The notes below the pieces were generated by a model that saw only the letters and a list, made by a program, of their open reading frames with translations, was not told the DNA's origin and searched no databases. The position numbers and the translations under genes are program-made. Positions 13,261 to 19,209 of a stretch of DNA of 19,209 nt are shown piece by piece (within the stretch, counting starts at the first letter, position 1; the number at the start of each line of letters is the position of its first letter). This DNA comes from Abditibacteriales bacterium. GTDB lineage: Bacteria; Armatimonadota; Abditibacteriia; Abditibacteriales; JANWYM01. The DNA lies in assembly GCA_025055355.1 (NCBI GenBank), contig JANWYM010000021.1, positions 1-19,209 on the forward strand. Reading direction: 5' to 3'.

Positions 13261-14562
13261 TCAAAAGGACGCCGCCGGGTCCGCCACGTCCTCACAGCCC
13301 TGAAACTCGTTGAGGTAGCCGTCAGGAATCGGCTTGCCATGGGCGGTGAGGATGTCCGCCATGTGGGTGCGGAAGGAGCGGTTGCCGTCCACCGCCACCT
13401 GCCGCTTGGTGCGGGGGTCGGCGGCGCGTTTGAGGAGTTCGGGAATCCACTTGCTGCCGAAGCGGACGTGACCGCTCTCATCGGCGATGTCGTATTCAAT
13501 TTGCGCCGCGCTGATCGTGTCGCTGTTTTCCAGATACTTGCGAATGTGGTCGCGTTTGCCCGCGAGGGAGCAGGCTTCCCCCACTTGCGTCAGCCAGCCT
13601 AAACGTTCGATGTTGGACATCTTCCGCCACGCCTTCCAGCGATGCACTGGCGCCCCGCATTGGTCGAGACGGAAACCGAGTTCCTGCAACCGTCTGATGC
13701 CCATCGTCGTGTGTCGCACCTCGTCCCACGCCTGTCGCGTGAGGTCGACGAAATACTGAATCGGCAGGTCGTCGGGTGATTCGTAAACGATGAGGCAGAG
13801 CAGGTCAGCGATATCAATTTCCTGGTAGTAAGCGTAGACCATGTGGTAGTCGGCGGGGATTTCGCCCGGCTCGGAGTCAATCGAGGTGCGCGGGCAGTCG
13901 TCGAGGCGCATCTCCCAAGGGAGTTCGTAGGGCGGTCGTTCCGCATAGGAAGGGTCACAAGTTGCGGGCTGAGCGTTGGGGGTTGAGGGGTGAACCCCCT
14001 CCCCCAGTATGCCCCCCGCATCGGCGAGGAGGGCGGCAAGGTATCCTTGCCATCCTGCAATGCGCTGTTTGTCCTCTTTGCGGAGGAACATCTGGTGCAG
14101 TTCGCGCTTCGCCCACGCGATTTGTTCTTCATCGTAGCGCAGCAGCCATTCGAGAACGTCTATCGTCGGCGCGTCGAAGACCGGGTCAGTGCGCTTGAGG
14201 TGTTCGTGGTAGGCGTCCACGAGGGCTTGCTTGACCGTCAGGTAAATCGTCGCCAAGTATTCGGGCAGGTCGAGGCAGCGCGGCATCATGCGGAGAAAGT
14301 CGTTGAGCGCGGTCGGCTCTTCAAACGGACCGCGTCCATACATCAACTCGGTGATGCGCTGCGCGACGTGCTGCGCGCCCTTGGCGTCAAGGTAAAGATG
14401 GCGGGCGCAGTCGTATTTCAGGCGAAACGTCGGCAGGCGCGAGAACCAGCCACACTGCGTTTTCATCAACGCCTTCTTGATGGCGTAATACCGCCGCAAA
14501 ATTTTGCCCGTCTCCTCCACGCGGAACAACAAACCGTCTTCAGGGCTGAAGTGAGCCAGCAT
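13261..14562 (-). CDS. Ferritin-like, putative di-iron protein
   Basis: This 433-residue protein belongs to a poorly described ferritin-like group. The C-terminal half contains the helical metal-binding pattern: Glu248 (YYQEIDIADLL), Glu281-x-x-His284 (AWDEVRHTTMG), Glu329 (VGEACSL) and Glu362-x-x-His365 (DESGHVRFG). These are candidate ligands of a di-iron site; the reaction, if any, is unknown. The N-terminal 180 residues are helical, with aromatic residues and several Cys and His. The ATG at 14560-14562 has AGGAGG nine bases upstream. The segment from about residue 188 to 207 (VHPSTPNAQPATCDPSYA) looks like translated repeat DNA inserted between two conserved parts. The gene is the last of the unit that includes the kinase and both receivers. 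Confidence 0.75.
   Translation of the reverse strand: MLAHFSPEDGLLFRVEETGKILRRYYAIKKALMKTQCGWFSRLPTFRLKYDCARHLYLDAKGAQHVAQRITELMYGRGPFEEPTALNDFLRMMPRCLDLPEYLATIYLTVKQALVDAYHEHLKRTDPVFDAPTIDVLEWLLRYDEEQIAWAKRELHQMFLRKEDKQRIAGWQGYLAALLADAGGILGEGVHPSTPNAQPATCDPSYAERPPYELPWEMRLDDCPRTSIDSEPGEIPADYHMVYAYYQEIDIADLLCLIVYESPDDLPIQYFVDLTRQAWDEVRHTTMGIRRLQELGFRLDQCGAPVHRWKAWRKMSNIERLGWLTQVGEACSLAGKRDHIRKYLENSDTISAAQIEYDIADESGHVRFGSKWIPELLKRAADPRTKRQVAVDGNRSFRTHMADILTAHGKPIPDGYLNEFQGCEDVADPAASF
13942..14003. repeat. Repeat-like insertion within the ferritin-like coding region
   Basis: The stretch contains a G-rich tandem pattern (GGGGGTTGAGGGG) and a hairpin, GGGGGTT at 13978-13984 with AACCCCC at 13993-13999. 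The encoded peptide is low in complexity and unlike the flanking helices. It stays in frame. Boundaries are approximate. Confidence 0.45.
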
Positions 14563-14584
14563 CCCTTTATGCCTCCTGTGTAGC

Positions 14585-14659
14585 GGTCAATGGTTAATGG
14601 TCCACGGCGGACGGCTCCGGGCGCCCGTTGACCATTAACGATTGACCATTGACCATTCG
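14585..14659. repeat. Palindromic repeat between receiver 1 and the ferritin-like gene
   Basis: The TCAATGGTTAATGGTC/GACCATTAACGATTGACC sequences form an inverted repeat; TTAATGGTC at 14594-14602 pairs exactly with GACCATTAA at 14630-14638. The same sequence family recurs at 15527-15577. The right arm runs into the end of the receiver gene and supplies its last codons. Confidence 0.65.
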
Positions 14660-15036
14660 CCTTCGGCCTCCGCCTCAAAAAACCTCCGCACCAGCGCCAG
14701 CACGTCCTCAGTCTCGAACGGCTTGGCGATGTAGGCATCGGCCCCTTCGACGGACGCCTCGGCGAAGTCGTGTGGCTGCTGTTTAGCGGTCAGCATCACC
14801 ACCGGAATATCGCGCGTCGTTGCGTTGCCCTTGAGGATCTTCAGGGTGGTCAGGCCATCCATCAACGGCATCATCCAGTCCAGTAGAATCAGATCCGGTC
14901 GTTCGTTTTGCGCTTTGAGTAGGGCTTCCGCCCCGTTGGCAGCCAGTGCCACTTCGTATCCTTCGGCGGGCAGCACGAGTTGAAAGAAATCCCTGACGGA
15001 TTGCTCGTCATCTACGACTAAGATCTTTTTTGACAT
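14635..15036 (-). CDS. Single-domain response regulator (CheY-like receiver), 1
   Basis: This 133-residue receiver has no output domain. Conserved phosphorylation residues are Asp9-Asp10 (VVDDEQ), the phospho-acceptor Asp53 (LLDWMMP), Thr83 (MLTAK) and Lys105 (AKPFE). It probably receives phosphate from the kinase encoded two genes upstream and acts by protein-protein contact. The body ends around RRFFEAEAE, and the last residues (GEWSMVNR) appear to be translated from an intergenic repeat. The ATG at 15034-15036 has only a weak GAAAG upstream; a palindrome occupies the 107-bp gap to receiver 2. Confidence 0.93.
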   Translation of the reverse strand: MSKKILVVDDEQSVRDFFQLVLPAEGYEVALAANGAEALLKAQNERPDLILLDWMMPLMDGLTTLKILKGNATTRDIPVVMLTAKQQPHDFAEASVEGADAYIAKPFETEDVLALVRRFFEAEAEGEWSMVNR

Positions 15037-15043
15037 GGGCTTT

Positions 15044-15148
15044 CGTGATGCGTGAAACGTGATGCGTGATGCGTAGTGCGGACTCTCCTTATGTCTTAGC
15101 GTTACGCTTCACACATCGCGCATCGCGTTTCACGTTTCACGCATCACG
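15044..15148. repeat. 19-bp perfect inverted repeat between the two receiver genes
   Basis: CGTGATGCGTGAAACGTGA at 15044-15062 is the exact reverse complement of 15130-15148, with further partly repeated GATGCGTGATGCG-type sequence inside. It fills almost the whole gap, and its right arm overlaps the stop codon of receiver 2 (15144-15146). Confidence 0.75.
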
Positions 15149-15518
15149 GATGACGTTTCCCGATTGCCTTCCGTATCCGCTCTATCAGATCGTCCGGTTC
15201 AAACGGTTTCGCTACGTAGTCGTCCACCCCTGCTTCGACGGCTTTCGCCACGTCGGCGCGCTGAGCGAGCGCGGTCAGCATGATGACAGGAATACCCCGC
15301 GTCGTCTCGTGTTGACGCAGTTGCGCCAACACCTCGAAGCCGTTGATCTCCGGCATCATCACGTCCAGCAGAATCAGGTCTGGCTGCTGCTCCTGCGCCG
15401 CTTGGAGCGCCAGCCGCCCGTCTTCGACGGACACGACCTCGAACCCCTCGACGGTCAGAATCACCCGAATTGCCAGTTGATTTTCCGGTTCGTCCTCGAC
15501 GACGAGAATCTTGGGCAT
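15144..15518 (-). CDS. Single-domain response regulator (CheY-like receiver), 2
   Basis: This 124-residue receiver-only protein starts at the ATG at 15516-15518. Its key residues are Glu8-Asp9 (VVEDEP), the phospho-acceptor Asp52 (LLDVMMPEING), Thr82 (MLTAL) and Lys104 (AKPFEPDDL). It ends with the normal last receiver helix (LIERIRKAIGK). It is the gene nearest the kinase stop (69-bp gap) and is the most likely direct partner. No DNA-binding or enzymatic output domain is attached. Sequence similarity to receiver 1 is moderate, so the pair is not a recent duplication. Confidence 0.94.
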   Translation of the reverse strand: MPKILVVEDEPENQLAIRVILTVEGFEVVSVEDGRLALQAAQEQQPDLILLDVMMPEINGFEVLAQLRQHETTRGIPVIMLTALAQRADVAKAVEAGVDDYVAKPFEPDDLIERIRKAIGKRHP

Positions 15519-15526
15519 GATGGCCG

Positions 15527-15577
15527 ATGGTCAATGACCAATGGTTAATGGTTGAGATGACCATTGACCCTTGACCA
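15527..15577. repeat. Palindromic repeat between the kinase and receiver 2
   Basis: GGTCAATG at 15529-15536 pairs with CATTGACC at 15562-15569, and TTAATGG-type sequence lies in the loop. It belongs to the same family as the element at 14585-14659. Confidence 0.6.
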
Positions 15578-15587
15578 TGCCGTTGCT

Positions 15588-18500
15588 TTATCGCGGCAAT
15601 GTGAAGGAGAACGTCGTTCCCTCTCCCACCTGACTGGTGACCCAGACCTTGCCGCCGTGCGCTTCAACGATGTTCTTGACAATCGCCAGCCCCAGCCCGG
15701 TGCCGCCGGTTTTACGGGTCACGACGCGCTCCACCTGATAGAAGCGGTCGAAGATCTTCGGCAGTTCCTCCGGCGGGATCCCGCAGCCGGTGTCGGACAC
15801 GCTGACCACGACGCTGTCGTTCTGCATGCTCAGGGTGATATTTACCTTTCCGTTGGCGTCCGTAAACTTCAAGGCGTTGCCGAGCAGGTTCGTAAAGACC
15901 TGCGCGATGCGTTGCTCATCGGCAAGCGCGACAACGGGCGCGTCCTCCGCCATCCCCTGTTTCTCGATGGACATGGTGATATTCTTCTCCGCCGCCTGCG
16001 GTCTGAGTTCCTCGATGACACGCTCCGCAATCTGGTCCACCTCGACGAGTTGCTTGCGCATCTGCACCTTGCCCGACTCGATGCGTGATACGTCGAGAAA
16101 GTCGGAGATGATAGCCGACAGGCGCTTCGCCTGCCGATACATGGATTCCACCCCCGTCCTTTGCGCATCGGTGAGCGGTCCGAGTTTTTCCGTCAGCAGG
16201 TAAGACGAGAACGCCAGAATGGACGTCAGCGGCGTGCGCAATTCGTGAGACACCAGAGCGATGAAGGAGTTTTTCATCTCGTCAATTTCGCGCTCCTGCG
16301 TCACGTCGTGTAGCAGCAGCAGGCAGCCGGGCTGACCCACGTCGTCCTTGATGGGCACCGCGCGCAGGCGCAAGACGCGGCGGCGCGGCTGTTCGAGCGT
16401 CACGTCTTGCGGCTCGCGTAGTGCGGCTTCAATGCGCTCCGCGAACGGCTGCAGGGCGGGAGCATCCAGCGAGAGCGTCCGGCTGTCACTGTCCCTGGGG
16501 GTCCCGTCCAGTCCCAGCATGAACCGCACCGCGCTGTTGAGGAACACGACCTCGCTGCGATGGTCGACCATCATCACGCCGTCGGGGAGCCCTTCGATGA
16601 TGTGCTGAATCCGCGTCTTTTCCTCCATGAGGCGATTATTGGTGCGCTCCAGCTCCGTGCTGCTGCGCTCGACCGCCTCCGCCATCTGGTTGAAGGCAGC
16701 GGCTAACAGCCCCATTTCGTCGTCGGACTTCACCGGCACGCGCTTGGCGTAGTCGCCCGCCGCCAGCGCTGTCGTGCCGTCCAGGAGTTGTTCAATGGGG
16801 GTGACGATGGACTTGGCGGTGGCGGCAGCCAGCCCCATCGCCAGCACGAGGAAGAGGGCGATGAGCATGAGGGAGTTTTGCAGCATCCGCTGGGCGGATT
16901 GGTTGGACATCTTGGCGATGTGCCGCCGAATGTCGCGCACGTTCTGCTGCACCAGCGGTTCTGCCTTGTCGCGCATGTGACGTGCCTCCTGCTGCGTCGC
17001 CCGCCGCAGGTTCGCCTCCAGCCGCTGAAGCGTGTCTTGCATCTGCTGTCCATGCTTTTGCACGGCATCCGTCGCCGCGCGTATGGCTCGCTCCTCGTCG
17101 TCTTTCAAGGCCTTCAGCCGCTTATTCAGCGCGGAGGTGCTGACGCGGCGGATCTTTTCCTCCGCCTGATTGAGCAGTTGCTCACGCTCGCGGGCGAACT
17201 CGGTCATGGCGGTCTGTGTGATGTGCAACATTTTCTTTTCCGTGTCCTGCACGGCAGCGTGCGCGGCGACTTCGATGGCTTGGTTCATCCTCTCGGCGAA
17301 CACCGCCACATCAGCGATCGGCTGGGTCGAAATCACCAGCCAATTAACGTCGGGGATGGGCGCGATGCGATACCACGACACGACGCGCTGCTCCTCGGCG
17401 GTCTTGCCGAGAACCAGCGTACCAGTCTCTCGCTTCTCCCTGAACGCCTGGCGCACTACGTCCTGATAGGCAGGGTCCACCTCCTTCCCCACACGGCGGC
17501 GGTCGGAGTGCGCGATGACCAGCCCGTTCTCCTGCACGATGAACGCGGTGGCGGGGTTCCCGTCAGCGCGCGCCCCTCCTGGGCGCATCGCGCGCGGCAG
17601 CACCATGCCGCTCAAGCCGCCCAGACTGACGTCGGCGATCAACACGCCGACCATCTCTCGTCTCTGCTCGTCAAACACCGGGCTGGCCATGGTCATCATC
17701 GGGCGCACCGGCTCCTCGTCGCTGAACACCACGGGCGAGACGTAGAGCCGCCGGTTCTTCTGAGCCTCATTAAACGCCTGCACATGGGAAGGGAACTCTT
17801 GCTCGTTGAGGAAATCCTGCGGCGACGCGTAACTGCCCTTCGTGCTGACCACCACGCCGTTCGCCAGCACGAACGCGCCGTCCACGAAAGCATCCAACCG
17901 TCCGAACAGACGGGGGCGGGGGCGGCGCGACATCGGACCGGGCGGCGGCGGTTTCGCCCCGTCAACGTTGAACGGCGGGAGCAGGTTCGGGGGAGGCTCA
18001 GGTCCACTCAGCAGAGCAAGGCGGCTTTGGGCTATCGCCGTGAACGTGCTGTGTACCTCCATCACCTGCGCCCGCGCGTGGTCGCCGATGATTTGCGCCC
18101 GCGCAGCGTTGAGGTCGGCGATGAGTTCCTGCATCTTCTGGCGGTTCTGTTCGGTCAGTTGTTGGGCAGTGCGGCGGAAGACGGCGCGGACGTTGTCCGT
18201 CAAAGCATCGAGCAGTTTGTTGACGGCGCCCGTCTGCCGCGCCTTGAGGAGCACGTTCGATTCGGTGATGATGCGGCGGCTCTCCTGCGCCATCTGGCCA
18301 ATCGCCTCGCGCAAGGTCGCGTCGCCGCACTCGCGCAGCCCGCTGCTCAACTGCTGCAAAGTGTTCACACTCATCTGCGCGTGCTGCCTTTGCGAGTTCT
18401 CCAGTTCCCGCCGTGAGAGGTCAATCAGGTGACTGGCGGAACGGTTGAAACTGCTCGTCGCAAGGTCAATCAGGCGTCCACTGGACTCATGCATCCGCTG

Positions 18501-18662
18501 CGCGCCCGTGGTCGTCACGTCGTTGCCGACCCGTAGCACGCTGCTGCGCCCGATGATGCTCAACAGCGCTCCGCTGACTGCCAGCGGAACCGTCACCAGC
18601 GCGCTGAACAGAATAATGAGGCGTATCAACATCTTACGCCGCTTGCGCGGAAGTGCTGTCAT
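15588..18662 (-). CDS. Membrane sensor histidine kinase with Cache-type sensor, HAMP and PAS domains
   Basis: This 1024-residue kinase starts with a basic tail and a membrane helix (about residues 12-37). A long helical segment (45-235) is followed by a dCache-like extracytoplasmic sensor (about 250-445, with ANGVVVSTKGSYASP and ENGLVIAHSDRRRVGKEVD). A second coiled-coil stretch runs to the second membrane helix (597-619). HAMP (620-675), PAS (685-785, GLPDGVMMVDHRSEVVFLN), HisKA with phospho-accepting His806 (SHELRTPL), and HATPase (Asn929 in GNALKF, Asp957 in DTGCGIP, then GTGLGLAI) follow. The ATG at 18660-18662 fits GAAGG upstream better than the GTG at 18671. It probably phosphorylates the two receivers downstream. 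The ligand is unknown. The two long helical stretches around the sensor are unusual for the family. Confidence 0.93.
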   Translation of the reverse strand: MTALPRKRRKMLIRLIILFSALVTVPLAVSGALLSIIGRSSVLRVGNDVTTTGAQRMHESSGRLIDLATSSFNRSASHLIDLSRRELENSQRQHAQMSVNTLQQLSSGLRECGDATLREAIGQMAQESRRIITESNVLLKARQTGAVNKLLDALTDNVRAVFRRTAQQLTEQNRQKMQELIADLNAARAQIIGDHARAQVMEVHSTFTAIAQSRLALLSGPEPPPNLLPPFNVDGAKPPPPGPMSRRPRPRLFGRLDAFVDGAFVLANGVVVSTKGSYASPQDFLNEQEFPSHVQAFNEAQKNRRLYVSPVVFSDEEPVRPMMTMASPVFDEQRREMVGVLIADVSLGGLSGMVLPRAMRPGGARADGNPATAFIVQENGLVIAHSDRRRVGKEVDPAYQDVVRQAFREKRETGTLVLGKTAEEQRVVSWYRIAPIPDVNWLVISTQPIADVAVFAERMNQAIEVAAHAAVQDTEKKMLHITQTAMTEFAREREQLLNQAEEKIRRVSTSALNKRLKALKDDEERAIRAATDAVQKHGQQMQDTLQRLEANLRRATQQEARHMRDKAEPLVQQNVRDIRRHIAKMSNQSAQRMLQNSLMLIALFLVLAMGLAAATAKSIVTPIEQLLDGTTALAAGDYAKRVPVKSDDEMGLLAAAFNQMAEAVERSSTELERTNNRLMEEKTRIQHIIEGLPDGVMMVDHRSEVVFLNSAVRFMLGLDGTPRDSDSRTLSLDAPALQPFAERIEAALREPQDVTLEQPRRRVLRLRAVPIKDDVGQPGCLLLLHDVTQEREIDEMKNSFIALVSHELRTPLTSILAFSSYLLTEKLGPLTDAQRTGVESMYRQAKRLSAIISDFLDVSRIESGKVQMRKQLVEVDQIAERVIEELRPQAAEKNITMSIEKQGMAEDAPVVALADEQRIAQVFTNLLGNALKFTDANGKVNITLSMQNDSVVVSVSDTGCGIPPEELPKIFDRFYQVERVVTRKTGGTGLGLAIVKNIVEAHGGKVWVTSQVGEGTTFSFTLPR

Positions 18663-19125
18663 GGTTGTCACCTTCTTTTAACTTCTATCCACACGCTTAT
18701 AGCCCATCCGAAAGCCACCGACCGGAAGGGCGACGCTCCGGCGGAGCCTCGTCCCAAGCCTCTCCCTCTCGGTCTGCCGACAGCCCCTTGTCACTCTGAG
18801 CGGGGCGAAGAAGCCCTTCGCATCGCTGGGGGTGGAGGGCGCAGGATGCGCCGCCTATGCGCTTAGACATTGGGGCAGGGATAGAGTTTATGAAACTAAA
18901 AGTTGCGCCGTTGCTCTCAGCCTCCTCCCTCCCCCAAGGAGAGGGGAGTTCCCCCGGCGGCTTCCGCCATTGTTTTTCCCCTTCCCGCTGCAGGAAAACG
19001 TCACGGCGAACGGAGCGAAGCCGTCCCCGGAGCGTTAAAACTGTCATTCCGAGCGCATGGGTGTCATGGCGAGGAGCGGAGCCGTGGCCAGGGACGAAGC
19101 AAAGCAATCTCCTGCGCATGGAAAC
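18663..19125. other. Intergenic region upstream of the kinase gene, rich in repeat fragments
   Basis: No convincing gene is seen. Hairpins include GGCGCA at 18838-18843 with TGCGCC at 18847-18852. Fragments such as GGCGAACGGAGCGAAGCCGTC (near 18998-19023) and CATGGCGAGGAGCGGAGCCGT (near 19066-19086) look like partial copies of the palindromic family at 19126. The kinase promoter should lie here on the minus strand, but no good -35/-10 pair was found. Confidence 0.5.
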
Positions 19126-19207
19126 GTCATTGCGAGCGCAGCGCAGCCATCCCCTACGGAGGAGATTGCTGCGGCGGAGGGGATGGCTGCGCTGCGCTCG
19201 CAATGAC
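19126..19207. repeat. 30-bp perfect inverted repeat (palindromic family copy B)
   Basis: The arm at 19126-19155 is the exact reverse complement of 19178-19207, with a 22-nt central segment containing GGAGGAGATTGCTGC. The centre and the inner stems match copy A at 11802-11891. The element could be an REP/MITE-like sequence; no terminal target-site duplication could be judged because the window ends two bases later. Confidence 0.85.
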
Positions 19208-19209
19208 AG

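Noticed and set aside
16788..18416. Plus-strand open frame of 542 codons opposite the kinase gene
   Set aside because: It is the antisense of a clear histidine kinase, shows no family motifs and is rich in His, Arg and Gly, as expected from GC-rich codon bias.
18697..19203. Minus-strand open frame of 168 codons upstream of the kinase
   Set aside because: It consists of translated palindromic repeats (phrases such as LLRRGWLRCARND) and has no independent gene features.

Overview
The window looks like a chromosomal segment of a GC-rich bacterium, most likely from the Armatimonadota (the Fervidibacter/Chthonomonas kind). The main clue is the prepilin-like protein at 7216-8034: it has the N-terminal phrase LLPVFAQAREKAR and a C-terminal H-X9-DG motif, and I know this combination mainly from that phylum. 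The large DUF6785-like membrane protein and the many short palindromic intergenic repeats fit. No rRNA, tRNA, CRISPR array, transposase or phage gene was seen.

Layout. 2-2430: the end of a xanthine dehydrogenase/aldehyde oxidase-type operon (molybdenum subunit, cut by the window edge, then FAD subunit), closed by a possible terminator. 2569-4834: three tandem AbrB-PIN (VapBC-type) toxin-antitoxin modules, period about 820 bp, each with an identical 20-bp gene overlap. 5164-6612: an aromatic-L-amino-acid-type PLP decarboxylase. 6894-8126: a consensus promoter, a long leader, a DUF1559-like prepilin gene and a hairpin terminator. 8149-10238: an extended -10 promoter and a 640-residue polytopic membrane protein of unknown function. 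10500-11510 (minus): a PurM/HypE-superfamily protein with its own likely promoter. 11939-12994: a Gfo/Idh/MocA oxidoreductase. 13261-18662 (minus): an apparent four-gene transcription unit, read right to left: a 1024-residue sensor histidine kinase, two receiver-only response regulators, and a ferritin-like protein.

How genes work together. The xanthine dehydrogenase-type subunits need a 2Fe-2S subunit that should lie left of the window. Each AbrB-PIN pair should be a self-contained antitoxin-toxin unit. The kinase and its two receivers form a phosphorelay without a DNA-binding output in the window; the ferritin-like protein may be a target or simply a co-transcribed gene. The other genes look like independent units.

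The most interesting structure is the toxin-antitoxin array. The start of each antitoxin, the last third of each toxin and the spacers are nearly identical, even at many silent sites, while the antitoxin tail and the first two-thirds of the toxin have diverged strongly. That is the pattern expected if recombination homogenises the flanks around a variable core. A second theme is the density of unrelated palindromic repeats, which sit at the junctions of the kinase operon, coincide with stop codons, and in one case appear to lie in frame inside a coding region.
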